Source: Cryptomeria japonica (Eukaryota; Streptophyta; Pinopsida; Cupressales; Cupressaceae). From it: a stretch of 64,000 nt of DNA. Made by a program: the position numbers and the translations under genes. The notes beneath the pieces are model-generated. The model had not been told where the DNA came from and did no database searches. It saw nothing but the letters and a program-made list of their open reading frames with translations. Of the stretch, positions 44,995 through 57,097 are shown piece by piece (within the stretch, counting starts at the first letter, position 1; each line of letters opens with the position of its first letter). Where the stretch lies: assembly GCF_030272615.1 (NCBI RefSeq), contig NC_081415.1:189252270-189316269 (forward strand), read 5' to 3'.

Positions 44995-46055
44995 TGTGAT
45001 GCTAAAAGTGTGGTATATAAGAGAGGCATACACATATAATGAGACAATAAAAACATAATTGAAAAGCTTAATTGAAAACTAAATCAAAGTTGCAAACCAT
45101 AAGCCTTCCTTGAAATGTCTCATTTTCCTCTATTCTTGAGGACCTTGAAGGTGTTGGATTGATGGGCTCTCAGCGGAGCAATGACCTCCAAAGTGACAAC
45201 TCAAGAGTTGAGTATCTATTTGATCATGATTGACTATGGAGATGATATGAAATGCATGATGTAAGAAATTAGATTAACATTCTATGATCAATCTAAAAGC
45301 TAAATGCTAGATAATTGAAATGCAAATTGCCTATAGTAATGATGCCTAAATTGATATGAGATGGGGTCTTTATTGCTCCAAAATGGGGGATATTTATAGG
45401 AATTCCAAGGCCAAAGATGAGGTGGCAGGAATCGATAGTCCAGATCTAATCTGAAGATATCAATGGCCAAGATTGAGGAAGTTGGAGAAGAGGATTGAGG
45501 AAGGGACACTTGTCATCTCTGTGGTGACAAGTGTCAAGGAGCCTTGCTCATGAGAGGGCAAGTGTCCAAGGGAGGAGACGTGGAAAAAGTGCCATGTGTC
45601 TCAAGGAGAGAATATCCACACCATGGGAGGTTAGGATAAGGAGGTTAGAATGTGCAAGATAGGATAGGGTTAGTTAGACCCAAGATTAGATTGAATGGGT
45701 TAAGTTAGGGGATGGTTAGGTTAGTTGGTTAAAAGTTAGGAGCCATGTGCTCATTTGAATTTAGAAATTCAAATAATTGGAAAATGGAAATTAATCTCAA
45801 CAAACTTGAGTTTGTTAATCTTAATTAGGGATTAGAATAATTGATTAATATGGGGGGAAATTAATTAATTTAGAATTAATTAATCAAAGGGGGATATGAA
45901 ATGAACTATATAAATAAATCATGTAGATTTATTTACTAGTAGATGAATAGAGAAATTAATCAAATTGCTTGTGAATTCAATTAATTGGGAAGGGGAATTA
46001 ATCAGATAACTGCGTATTTAATTAACTATCTTCAGACCATTTTTAGGTGTATACA
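44995..46055 (-). repeat. 5' LTR of element C
   Basis: Partner of 35748-36810 with scattered substitutions. TATAAATA box on the minus strand at 45391-45398. Flanked on the right by the TSD copy GTAAC. Confidence 0.9.
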
Positions 46056-46060
46056 GTAAC

Positions 46061-47522
46061 AACTATTGTGTGAATAAATAGTCTACCTACAACAACTTAC
46101 AAGAAATCTACAAAAACTACTGATGTCAAATATACAACACCCTTAAAGGGACCTATAATTTGGGAATCTTACCCAAATTGGAATCTAATCAAAGGATTCA
46201 ATGGCTAGATTGAAGGTCGGGTGTCATAGTTTCAACATTAAAAAATGCTTGTTGTTCCTATCTTTCACATTATCAAATAAAACCATAAAAAAACCCACAA
46301 GAACCTAGGTGGATTTGAACACTTCATTCTAAATTAGGTTCCCAAAACTAAGTAATCCACTTGTATATTTCACACATACCCAACCAAAAGCCTATGAATT
46401 GCCTAATTAGGCCTAGTATTGCAAAAACTTGTTCATTATAAAACACTTCATTTTTCACCTCCACAACTAAATCCATTTTAATAGACTCGACATAACATTT
46501 CTTAGCTTTTTTTACTAAAGCAAACCCCTCCCTCTTCTGGTTTATCTTTTTACTTCCGTTGAAATCTTGCAACTTTAAACCCTTTGAATGTCCATTAGGG
46601 CAACACACCCTACTCTCATCCACTTGAGCCTATATATTCCATCTAGAACACCCCTCCCCAACATGAGCAAATGGAGAGGTGCTTGCACCCAATTGCATCG
46701 TGAAAGAAAGTTAACTCCTCTACCAACATAAACAAAACCCTTGCAACCATTTGCCAAAAACCCTTATAATTTTGAACTTTACCAAAGCCATTTTCCCTCT
46801 AGAAATGATCATTCCTCATTGCAAATTCCTAGTCACCAGGGAATCTCCCTTGAGAGTCACCAACGATGCCTTTGTTGTTGTTGCAAAACCCTAGCTTCAG
46901 GAAGGGACTGGAGCATCTCCATTTCCTTATCCCCATATCTCTACGTCCAATATGGATTATTGCCACCATATTTATGTCATAAATATTTATTAATATGTTG
47001 TGTACTATTTCTACCTTCAAGAGGCTTGCCATGGGCACTAGCTATGCAATCGATGGAACACACTCAATATAAATAACTTTTAAAACATGAAATTTAAAGT
47101 GCATGGGAGTTAGGTGCATTATGTTGGCTACATAGGTAGTGTCCTTACCATGTACACCTAGCTATGTTGAAAATTTTGGTATTTTCCTAGGAATAAAAAG
47201 ATTAAACCAATAACTAGCAACAAGTATGGAAACACATTTAAGACCTAAAATAGAAGGCAAAATCTAGAACAACACCTTAAATTTATTATGCTCTCAAATA
47301 ATTCTATAAAAATATTTATTGTTAACTTGTTCAAAGTTATTCATTAATCTCTGCACCTTTGAACAATGATGGGCCTTTGCCTACCCTCCTATCTCTCCTT
47401 TAACACAATAGATCACATGCCAAAAACTTATTAGTAAGAATAGATTACAACAAAATAAAGCAGTAATTATTTACATTGATACAATAAACTATAAATTATC
47501 ATGGAACATTTAAAATTTAGAA
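46061..47522. other. Unassigned sequence between C and E
   Basis: AT-rich, no intact gene. On the minus strand 46348-46757 gives overlapping frames such as CYVESIKMDLVVEVKNEVFY followed by GLIRQFIGFWLGMCEIYKWI, which faintly recall the N-terminal ORF1 (DUF4283-like) region of plant LINEs. I would not rely on this without a search. Confidence 0.3.
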
Positions 47523-47527
47523 CAATA

Positions 47528-48642
47528 TGTTAGGCCCAATATGGAAAGCTAATATACTGAGAGGGGAGGGGTGAATCAGTACTCCAAAACTTTTCTTGAA
47601 TAATATCTTTACTGTTATGCATAAACCAAATAGTGCACTAACATAAAATAAAGCTAAAACAAATAGATAACAATCATACATGATTCACTCCATAACACAT
47701 ATATTTTGGTTATGCAGAAACTCTTGGTTAGAGAGAAAAATTGTGGTGGGGATGGCACCCACAACTTCACTACTGCAATAATAAAGAGTGCTCGGTTAGA
47801 GCTACATGTTTAGCTATTTTTGATAGCTTACCCTATTAGGAGTAACAAGATCTGTTAGATCTACCTTGCTAAAGGATTTTACAACACTTAATCTAAATGT
47901 TGTACCTGGTTAGAGGCTTTACAATTTATAGACTTGATTAGAGTCTTTTACCCTATTAAAGGTTTCTCTTTCAACTTCACAATATTACAATAAAATCATT
48001 ACAAATATCTACAACTTTACATCTGAAATGTTATAGCAGATTCTATGTGCTCAAAATAGATTACCTTGCTTATATCATACCTTGGTAACCCATATAGTAA
48101 CTCGGTAAACCCTTCTATTTACTTTGTTCTTCGACTGTTCTCTGAAAACCTTCTCGGTGACCTCTGTGTCTTTGTAACAGTCTTCTTACACTCATACATA
48201 TACCCTTAACTCGTGTTGTATAAATAGATCTCTTAAGATGGTGATTCAATTCATTGTTTCAATCTTCAAACACGATTTATCGAATGAATAACCATGCAAA
48301 TTATTTCATTGGTTAGATGACCTCAAAATCATACACAATCTTCTAGTGCAATTTCCAATGTGATAACAGTTAGATGTGCCTCGATCTTGTAACACGTTTT
48401 CATATGCATGTCCAGGTTCAATGAATCTGGTAACACATTTCACTCGGTGTGTCATCTTTGCTACTCGGTAGACATGAAAAGATACTCGGTAGACAACTCG
48501 GTGTATACTGCGTTCTGTGACTGTTTTCTTCTATAATCAACTAGATTGTGCATACCGACTGAATATTTCGGTAATAGTAACCGACTAGAGTATATAGTAT
48601 AACTTTGACATAAAACTAATGGCAATTTGATAAGTATTAACA
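47528..48642 (-). repeat. 3' LTR of element E
   Basis: Plus-strand ends TGTTAGGCCC...TTAACA. It contains repeated CTCGGTA/ACCGAC hexamer-type motifs, especially 48445-48600, and TATAAATAG on the plus strand near 48219. Confidence 0.9.
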
Positions 48643-49026
48643 ATCTCCCCTTTTGACATTAGTTGAGATGTTTGACAAAAACTACTTTCAAAGTTATAAC
48701 TCAAAAAATCTATATACTTTGCAAAATGATTATACTTGACAGTATATACAATAGTCAATGAAATAGTATATTCAGATATACTCCCCTTATCATTATACTA
48801 TACAAAACTTTGATTTTGCATGCTTGGTGATCTATTCTTGTTCTTTGCTTATTGTTTTGTATACTGCTCGGTTCACTTGTTCTGGGATACTCTGCTTACT
48901 CGACTCGGTATACTCCCCCTGTATACTATACTCCGAATACTATATCATTCTCTCAATACTGTATCAAAACTGTATCACTCCCCAAATATATTGTATCACT
49001 CCCCCTTTTTGACAAACATCAAAAAC
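48643..49026 (-). other. Polypurine tracts of element E
   Basis: Minus-strand PPT AAAAGGGGAGAT (48643-48654) abuts the 3' LTR. Further tracts, AAGGGGAGTATAT (near 48780-48790), CAGGGGGAGTATAC (near 48913) and CAAAAAGGGGGAGTGATAC (near 49000), follow the ORF2 stop. F has the same series. Confidence 0.65.
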
Positions 49027-52000
49027 TTAATTTCCATTCGGGGGCGGTAACTGGTCAAAAATAGATTTGTACTTGTTTCAGGTGTTGGTGAGAGCGACAA
49101 AGAGTGCATCCTTTACACTGTCCATTAAAGAATTTTGCGCTTGAATATCAGCCAATAGTGATATTAAGCCATCAAGAGTGCTTCCTTCTTATGTAGTAGA
49201 CAAGTATGTGGCTCGGTTGATCTGTTCTTGGACGGATGAAAGATGAGGAAGGAATAATGTCTGAAGTGTCATTATGTCCATCCAGATCTTGTGTTCTTCA
49301 TTTCTTAAGTCCAATTGTTGAGCCATGAGCTGTTGTAACCTTATATAAAAATTCTGAATTGAATTTGGCTCTGTGGTCAACTTGCTTGAGAGATCGGTGA
49401 TCTCTTTCTCAATTGTCTTTGTTTTATTCTTAATGTCTTTAATGAATAAAGAAAATGTGCAGAGTTTCTGAAATAAATAATGAATGTGCTTGAGTTGAGG
49501 AGTCAACTCAGCAATAAATTTGACAAGTTTTACTTTGCCAATAGCTATAGCTTTTTGTACCTCTTCTATCATTTTTGCAGTGAGCTCCTTGTCTTTTAGC
49601 TTGCTCAAATAATCAGATGCATCAACTCCGGATGTTTCTATTTGATTAAGGAGTTCATCCAGTTGAATATGGATGGCTGCATCAGTTGACACTGTAGCTA
49701 TAGGTAGCATATTTGATAGCAGTGTCTTCACCTTCTGAAGTACTTTATTCTTCTTTTGTATGGCCATCTATTTTTCTTGTTCGGCCTTAGCTTTGCACAG
49801 TTCACCAAAATCAATGAGTGCTTGCCCCTTTAATTTTGATATATCCATATTGGGCAACACTATTGGTTTAGACAAATCAACTTTGAAACTATGTTTTTTC
49901 ATTTTCTTTTCTTTACCTTTGGCTGGTTGAACCAAGACAATAGCTTGGGAGGCTTGCTGACCCTCGGTAGGTTTCTCGGTAGAGGCAACACTTTGGTTGG
50001 TTCCTTTAGCCTCTGTGGTGTCTTTTGGTGTCTCGATACTGGGTGTCTCAGCTGCAACATTTTTAGTGCTCGAAGGTGCTTGTGAGGTCTGTTCTAGAGT
50101 AGTATCTTCTCCTATTGTAGACTTGTGACCTTTGGTGCCTTGTGCTGTATCTTGAGGAGTTTCGGTAGAGACAGGTTGATTAACTGGTGGATAAGGCTGA
50201 ACTTGTTCTAAAACAGATTCACTAGATATAAGTTTTGCATATGTAGTGCCTTCTATCATTTCCTGCTTTGGTGTTTCTGTATCCATGACATCTTCATTTA
50301 TTTGAATAGTGTCAGCAGGGTCTTGTTTGGTAGCATCGGGACCTTGCTCGGTGACATCAGGATCGTGCTCGGTGACATCAACGATTTCAACTATAGTTTG
50401 TTCACCGGCATCCTTGATTTTGAAGATTTTCTACCACTTTGCTTTTGTCTCATTTTCTACGTCAATGTATAGCTCATTCATCAGTTTTAAGGCTCTCTGT
50501 TTGACAAGAAACTTTGAATTGTAGGTTGTTAGATGTTCCTTAATTTCAGCTACTGACATATCAAGAAAGAGATGGACTAGATTCCTTTCTTTGATTTGTT
50601 TCTCTGAGTCCATTGCATACTTCCACCTATTATCAATATGCAAGTAAAGTTCATTTGGAAGTGACTTTACTAGTTCCATTGAAGCTAACCGGAACTTTAG
50701 AAGTGTGCAGATGACAGCTTCTTCAATTTGTCTCTTCTCATCATTATTCCTAGTTTCATACTTAACATATCTAAATGAACTAAATCCTCCATATTCTTTC
50801 AGATTAGCACAGAAGTTGTCAACACTATGTATATTTACCTTATTGCTCTTGACAATTTGGAATTTGTTTGCATCCTTAGATTCTATATCACTAGACTCTT
50901 TTGCCAGAATGAGTCTCTAAGTAGATTTCTTGTATGTCTTTGTTACCTTGGGAGTAGTAACACTCTTTTGTTTCTTACTCGGTGAAGTTGCAGATGCTCT
51001 TGTGTTAGGTCTCTTTGTTGGAGGAGTCGGTAGGGCCTTTGAAGTGTCATGTTTCTTTCTTTTTAACACTTTACCCTTAGGCAATTCGGTGCTCAGTGTT
51101 ATAGCTACCTCTTGAGCTTTAGATTCCTCTTTGGTGATGGCAAGATTGCCTTTGATAGGTGTAGAGGAAGATTCTTCTATGAATTTCTCAGACAATGCCT
51201 TAATCATCTTTGTTGCCTTTCTTGTAGTTTTGGGTACTACAATGCTCATTTTTACTTTCTCCTTCACTTCCTCATAGGTTCCATACCTTAGCTCAGTAGC
51301 ATGCCTCGGTAGTGTAATAAATGCATCAATTTGTTGTTTTGTGATGTCAAAGTCAATCTCGTAACCCATAGGTGGCAAAGATCGAGTCCTTGGTTCCATA
51401 GCATTCACATAATAGTAATCGGTGTCAACTTCAAAACATATATCATTTTTGTATTTCTCTACTAGCTGGGGTGGTATCCTATATCTGTTATGCATTTTCT
51501 CTTGAAATTTACTAAAGTAATCATCCACGATATCATTGAGATTATCTCCTAACTTCTTGATGAAGTCATTAATCTGATGGGTGATTGGTTGGTGTAGCTC
51601 CCAAACTACTTTACCGATTGTTGGAAAGAATTTTTCAAAGTAGAAAAATATGCATACCAGTAGTGATCCAAACTTTAGAGTATTAGTCGAGTTGCTCTTC
51701 TTCAGCTTCCTGGTTGTGTTTAGGTTCTCAAACAGATTCTTCAATAACACCTCACATAAGTCAATTTTCATTCCCTTTTTCACAATTTTATAAGCTAGGT
51801 CAACTGCTGCACAGGGTACACTATTTTCCCTTGCCGATTGGAAGAAACTGTAACCAATTACTCTAATAGCAAACTTAAGTTCTGCATCAGTGACATTGTT
51901 TAGTTTCAGTCCTCTGTAATCAGATTCTACTCTGGTTAAACTGATGAATTCCTTATGTGATATCATCTTCTGGGCTCGGGCATGATCATAGATAGGGTAA

Positions 52001-52392
52001 CTGGTAATCAGATGAATGATTTCCTTGGTTATCTTGAATGGTTGCTCTTCTAGCCACATGAAATCATCATGAACTCTACTCAAAATAAACTTGACCCACT
52101 GGGGTTTGAACACACAAGGATAGGTTAGGGCTTCAGTTAACCCTTTGATTTTGATGTGTTCATATTTGTTGTTCATTTTACCATCAGTACATAGCTCATC
52201 ATAGGTGTCTCTGATTTCAACATGACATTTGGTGAAGAATCTCACATCTTCGACTAACAACACTTTGTCTGGGATGAGTGAAAAGGCGGTTTTGTCATCA
52301 GGTTCAGAAGCGACTTTGGGAGTCAAAGAGTATTTCAGTGAGGGCTTCTCTACATTCTTGACAACTATGGGATCTTGGATCTTGGGCACCAT
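49027..52392 (-). pseudogene. ORF2 of element E, unknown protein of about 1120 residues
   Basis: One frame from ATG 52392 to TAA 49027. Residues 1-491 are uninterrupted, starting MVPKIQDPIVVKNVEKPSLK and containing WVKFILSRVHDDFMWLEEQP, ELKFAIRVIGYSFFQSAREN, LLVCIFFYFEKFFPTIGKVV and PPMGYEIDFDITKQQIDAF, then a basic, S/T/P/K-rich stretch ending KTYKKST. Later blocks: RKLLKF-like, DSEKQIKERNLVHLFLDMSV; an E/T/P-rich linker; a basic HSFKVDLSKPIVLPNMDISK; and a helical region LKDKELTAKMIEEVQKAIAI. It ends FDQLPPPNGN. Stops at 50917, 50431, 49768 (TAG) and 49189 (TAA) fall where F has Q. An extra TGA lies near the end. I do not recognise the family. Confidence 0.75.
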
Positions 52393-52947
52393 TTATGATT
52401 TCAGGTAAAAACTAGTAAAGAGTCCTTAGGGTTTCAGGAATTCAAACGACATACGCTTTAAACTTAGCAAATAATGGCAACTATATAAGATCGATAAACC
52501 AGCTTAACAATACATTGAGATTTGATGTAAATACCTTGGATTTTCTTTGAATGAGGTTTTTGATCACCTTGGAATCGCTTGCTCTGCTCTCTCAAAAACT
52601 TGGTAAGTGTAAATGACTGTGAAAATGCTTTTAAGTACACAAAATACCTTATCGGGCTTCGTGCGGGTTAGGTCAAAAACATTAAATGCACTCAGTTCCT
52701 CTTTAACCGATTTACTCTCATTTTTTGTTTTAACCGAGTAACCAAATTTCCTTCATTTACCGACTTGACAGGCTTCTGTATTCACCGACTTGATAGGTTT
52801 CTTGTAAAGTGCTTCAAAAAACTTTGATAGAATTTCAAACTTATTGATACATCTTAACTATGCAAATTTTGAATTTAGTACATAATAGAATAGGAACTAT
52901 TATGATTTTAACCTTCAGAGAATGCAGTCCCTTCATACCTTTACCGA
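52393..52947 (-). other. Spacer between ORF1 and ORF2 of E
   Basis: 555 bp without an ORF. On the minus strand CTTATATAG (within 52481-52490) lies about 95 nt before the ORF2 ATG and could serve as a TATA box, but F lacks it at the aligned place. AAG|GTATTT offers a weak donor, with no clear acceptor. Confidence 0.35.
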
Positions 52948-54300
52948 TTAATTTGGAATAGGTGCACCTAACTCGGTAGGTAAGGTGCTTTCTTTATTCA
53001 ACACAATTTCCTTCTTTTTCCAAATCATCTGTAATTTTTCTTTTATTTCTTCAGTGTCTTTTCTAGGTTGATCTCTGTAATCTCCAGCTAAGTGTCCAAC
53101 TTTGTGACAATGAAAACATGCCATACCAAGATTTCTCCATGATCTTCGGTTGTACATCCCAAACCTTATAAAATAGTTGGCACTTATATGTCCATATCTT
53201 CCACAACATTCACACCATATCCTTGTATTGTAATCCCATGGTACTACTGCATATTGATGGTAAGGATCTGTGTAAGTTCGGTAACCTCTAGTGTTTGCTT
53301 GGTGTGCAGACCACATGTAGTTCTTTTGCTTAAACCAACAATTCTCGGTACTAAGACCATATCTATTGCAGTTTCTACAAAACCCTTTGAATTTTGCATT
53401 CTTATAATTATTAACAGACTTTGTCCTACATTGATTAGATGTGTGACCATATTTATTGCAATTGTAACAATAACCATTGGACTTAGTGACATTCAGTTGC
53501 TTACCTTTTCTGATTTGGCATATGTTGGTAGTGTGACCTTGATTTCCACAGTAGTTGCAAATAGGCTTCTTTTTTTTGATGTTATTCCTGTTTCCAGCTT
53601 GCTTTGATGATTCTCCTCTCTTGGTAGTATGAATTCCTTTCTCGGTAGGGTCTTTTCCTTTGTAACCGAGTCCTGCATCTCTGTTGGGTCTTCTTGTATT
53701 CAGTTGCTCATCCAACATCTTTGATGCTTCATAACTCTTCTTCGGTGTTTCTTTGGATTTCTTCTCTATTTCAAGTTCATCGGTCAACCTTGATACTTCA
53801 AGTCTCAATGCTTAGTTCTCATCATTCTTCATAATTGCTTCATGATGTGCATAACCTAGTTGATCTGATAGGTTTTGTTGAATTCCAGTCAATCTTGAGA
53901 TTTCATCATTCTTATCAGATACTAAGACTTCAAGTTGTTGTTTCTCTCTTTCTAGATCTCTTACTTTATCCTCAGTTGTTCTTAATGCATCTAGATTTTC
54001 AGTCATCTGTGTGCTGAAATGTTCATGTTCTCTTTTCATTGCTTTTAGTTGACCAGCCAGTGCTTTGTTCTTTTCTTTCAATACTCCAATCATTTCTTCA
54101 TTCTCTTCAGATATACTATTCTAAGATGATGTCTCAATTTGTCCCATTAACTCTTGAGAGTCCTGCAAATCATCAGATAATCTTCTTCTTACTTTCAGAT
54201 ATTTTTGCATTTGCCTTTGCATGTCTGCAATCACTTGATTAGCATGATCCAGCTCTTCTTGTAGATACACAATCCTCCGAGATTGTTTATAGCCTTCCAT
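52948..54300 (-). pseudogene. ORF1 of element E: coiled coil plus five zinc knuckles (gag-like)
   Basis: Begins at ATG 54298-54300, about 40 bp from the PBS (MEGYKQSRRIVYLQEELDHA), and ends at 52948. Residues 1-190 are a heptad-like coiled coil (KVRDLEREKQQLEVLVSDKN). Then a K/R/N-rich stretch and CCHC-type knuckles at about 248 (CNYCGNQGHTTNIC), 278 (CYNCNKYGHTSNQC), 308 (CRNCNRYGLSTENC, His lost), 363 (CECCGRYGHISANY, last Cys lost) and 395 (CFHCHKVGHLAGDY, last Cys lost). F keeps the His of knuckle 3 and the last Cys of knuckle 5. TAG near 54121 and TAA at 53812 interrupt it. Likely the RNA-binding structural protein; a capsid domain is not evident. Confidence 0.78.
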
Positions 54301-54341
54301 TGATAAGATCTTTCTCTTTAGGCTGTTAAACCCTTTTCAAA

Positions 54342-54360
54342 GATTCAAGCTCTGATACCA
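54342..54360 (-). other. Primer binding site of element E (tRNA-iMet)
   Basis: TGGTATCAGAGCTTGAATC, two bases from the LTR; the first 12 bases match the usual plant initiator-Met PBS. Confidence 0.85.
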
Positions 54361-54362
54361 AT

Positions 54363-55493
54363 TGTTAGGCCCAATATGGAAAGCTAATGTACTGAGAGGG
54401 GAGGGGTGAATCAGTACTCCAAAATTTTTCTTGAATAATATCTTTATTGTTTTGCATAAACTGAATAGTGCAGTAACATAAAATAAAGCTAAAACAAATA
54501 GATAACAATCATACATGATTCACTCCATAACACAGATATTGTAGTTACGCAAAAACTCTTGGTTAGAGAGAAAAACTGCGGTGGGGATGGCACCCACAAC
54601 TTCACTACTGCAATAATAAAGAGTGCTCAGTTAGAGCTACATGTTTAGCTATTTCTGATAGCTTACCCTATTAGGAGTAACAAGATCTGTTAGGTCTACC
54701 TTGCTAAAGGATTTTACAACACTTAATCTGAATGTTGCACTTGGTTAGAGGCTTTAGAATTTATAGACTTGATTAGAGTCTTTTACCCTATTAAAGGTTT
54801 CTCTTTCAACTTCACAATATTACAATAAAATCATTACAAATATCTGTAACTTTACATCTGAAATGTTATAGCAGATTCTATGTGCTCAGAATAGATTACC
54901 TTGCTTATAGCATACCTCGATAACCCATATAGTAACTCGGTAAACCCTTCTGTTTACTCTGTTCTTCAATTGTTCTCTGAAAACCTTCTTGGTGACCTTT
55001 GTGTCTCTGTAACAGTCTTCTTACACTCATACATACACCCTTAACCCATGCTGTATAAATAGATCTCTTAAGACGATGATCTAATTCATTGTTTCAATCT
55101 TACAAACATGATTTATCGAATGAATAACCATGCAAATTATTTCATTGGTTAGATGACCTCAAAATCATACACAATCTTCTAGTGCAATTTCCAATGTGAT
55201 AACGATTAGATGTGCCTCGATCTTGTAACACATTTTCATATGCATGTCCAGGTTCAACGAATCTGGTAACACGTTTCACTCAATGTATATCAACTCGGTG
55301 TGTCATCTTTGCTGCTCGGTAGACATGAAAAGATACTCGGTAGATAGCTCAATGTATACTGCATTCTGTGACTGCTTTCTTCTATAACTGACTAGATTGT
55401 GCATACCAACTGAATATTTCGGTAATAGTAACCGACTAGAGTATATAGTATAACTTTGACATAAAACTAATGGCAATCTGATAAGTAGTAACA
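54363..55493 (-). repeat. 5' LTR of element E
   Basis: Partner of 47528-48642, ending AGTAGTAACA on the plus strand, then the TSD copy CAATA. Differs by scattered substitutions and small indels. Confidence 0.9.
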
Positions 55494-55498
55494 CAATA

Positions 55499-56516
55499 GA
55501 AAAAAACTTGAATAGTGCTCTACACAATCGTTAGAATGAGAAAATACAAAAAATCAAACCATGAATTGAGTTTGAATGTGTGAGTGGCTTTCAAGTTTTA
55601 CTAGCTAGCAACACAAAACCCTTGGAAACAATCCTTATTTCTCTATAGCACCACAAAAGAGGGTACTTTAGGAATTTACCAGTAATCTATAATTGCAACA
55701 AAGGTGAAAAACTAACCCTTGTAAGTATGCAATTTACAATGCTCAACATATTTATTTTGTGTATATCCTACAATTTTTGCAGTCCAAGAGGGGAAATATA
55801 TTTGAAGCATTCTATCATATAGATTGTGTTCCTTGACTATGGTTTTTATATTGTTATCTATGACCTATATATAATTTTTGTACTCTTAGTATAGATCTAT
55901 TGAGAAGGATTGCTTTACTCTTGGTCCTAGTCATGAGATTGAAGTTCCTAGAGTACATAACTTGGACTATTAAAAAGCATCCCTACAATGTATATACAAA
56001 TACAAAGTACAAGTGGACGAGAAACTTGCCCAATTTGATTCCAAGGGTTCCTAATGGGCCTAATCTAATACATGGGTACAAGATCAACTAAACCCAAACA
56101 AACACATTCCTAATCAATACAGAACACTACATTTGCATATTCGAGAGGTTTTCTAGACCTAGTCTCTAGCCTAATTTGCCTTCTAGTCTCCTATATATTG
56201 TAGTTCATGTAGTTCAAGAGCTGAAAGGCCCTGAAATATATCTTGACCCTATTTTGTGTTTGCAAACAATCTCTAACAACTATTAATGCTATTATTAGAA
56301 TAAAAATGAGGAATCATTATATATTTGCTTGTAGGGTTGTGTAACAATAATGGGTGAAACTAGGTCTAAGTTAAGACCTCCTATTGCAATAAGGAAAGCT
56401 CAATTGTATGCTTTAGTATACATGGAATAACAAAGACCCAAAAAAACATGTAGTACCTAAAATTCTTCAACACCTCTTAAGCCTGTTTTTGTTTGTAAAA
56501 TAATTCTCTCAATTTT
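55499..56516. other. No gene seen between E and the 20-bp direct repeat
   Basis: AT-rich with no ORF worth calling and no recognised repeat. Confidence 0.5.
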
Positions 56517-56559
56517 TTAAGTACAACGAGAGAAATCCTAATCCTATCTCTAAAACAGA

Positions 56560-56870
56560 TTGAAGCATAACCTAAACTAAATGGAATCCTAACTCAAACA
56601 CTAAACCTAATTGGACATTAAACCAAATTTAAGCTTGAATCTAAACCTAATTAAACAGTAAATCAAATTGAACCCTAACCCTAAACCAAATTGAACCCTA
56701 ATCCCATCTCTAAAGAAATTTGAACCATAACCTAAACCAAATGGAATCCGAACCCTAACACTAAACCTAATTGGACATTATACTAAATTGAACCCTAACT
56801 CTAAACCTGATTAAACACTAAACCAAATTCAACCCTAACCCTTACACTAAACCAAATTGAATAAAAAATG
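56560..56870. repeat. Degenerate CCCTAAA-like repeat
   Basis: Repeated AACCCTAA, AAACCTAATT and AAACCAAATTGAACCCTAA units of about 17-25 bp. It resembles the plant telomere repeat CCCTAAA interspersed with AATTG spacers. Not a canonical telomere array. Confidence 0.6.
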
Positions 56871-57097
56871 TAATATAATAATATTATACTTGTATTATAA
56901 TACAATATTATTATAATATTGGATTCAACTAAAATTATGGTTAGTGTTAGAGTAAAATTATGGTTATGGATCATAATTATAATATAATATATCAATATAA
57001 TTATATATAAGAAATCAATATAATTATATATAAAAATACAATAATATATAATTCTATATTGATTTATTTAACGTCTTCCAATTCACGCCATAAATGC

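Larger units (their letters stand above)
35748..46055 (-). mobile_element. Element C: deleted Tat-like Ty3/gypsy retrotransposon
   Basis: Minus-strand element of 10.3 kb with LTRs 44995-46055 (5') and 35748-36810 (3'), and TSD GTAAC at 35743-35747 and 46056-46060. The PBS TGGCGCCCATCGTGGGGCC is at 44971-44989 and the PPT AGGGGCAAAA at 36811-36820. Coding pieces match A in order, but capsid, G-patch, RT with gypsy RNase H, and the end of the integrase core are missing. The RT and integrase joins keep the reading frame. The ends show it was mobilised; it could not have encoded its own RT in this form. Confidence 0.92.
47528..55493 (-). mobile_element. Element E: non-autonomous LTR retrotransposon with two own ORFs
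   Basis: Minus strand, 7966 bp, LTRs 54363-55493 (5') and 47528-48642 (3'), TSD CAATA at 47523-47527 and 55494-55498. The PBS TGGTATCAGAGCTTGAATC (54342-54360) is the initiator-Met type. The internal region holds ORF1 (zinc knuckles) and ORF2 (unknown, 1121 codons) but no protease, RT, RNase H or integrase. Several purine-rich tracts before the 3' LTR and this PBS are features reported for the Sirevirus branch of Ty1/copia, so E may be a pol-less derivative of that branch (inference). Element F is a second copy. Confidence 0.88.

Noticed and set aside
46348-46757. LINE ORF1 remnant
   Set aside because: Similarity to DUF4283-type sequence is faint and from memory only; not called as a feature on its own.
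48217-48225. TATAAATAG on the plus strand of LTR E as the element's promoter
   Set aside because: Wrong strand for the minus-oriented element; could be an antisense promoter or chance in AT-rich DNA.
49891-50085. Plus-strand frames across E ORF2 (also 50309-50524, 50705-50920, 53188-53607)
   Set aside because: Antisense shadows of a long ORF supported by a second copy.
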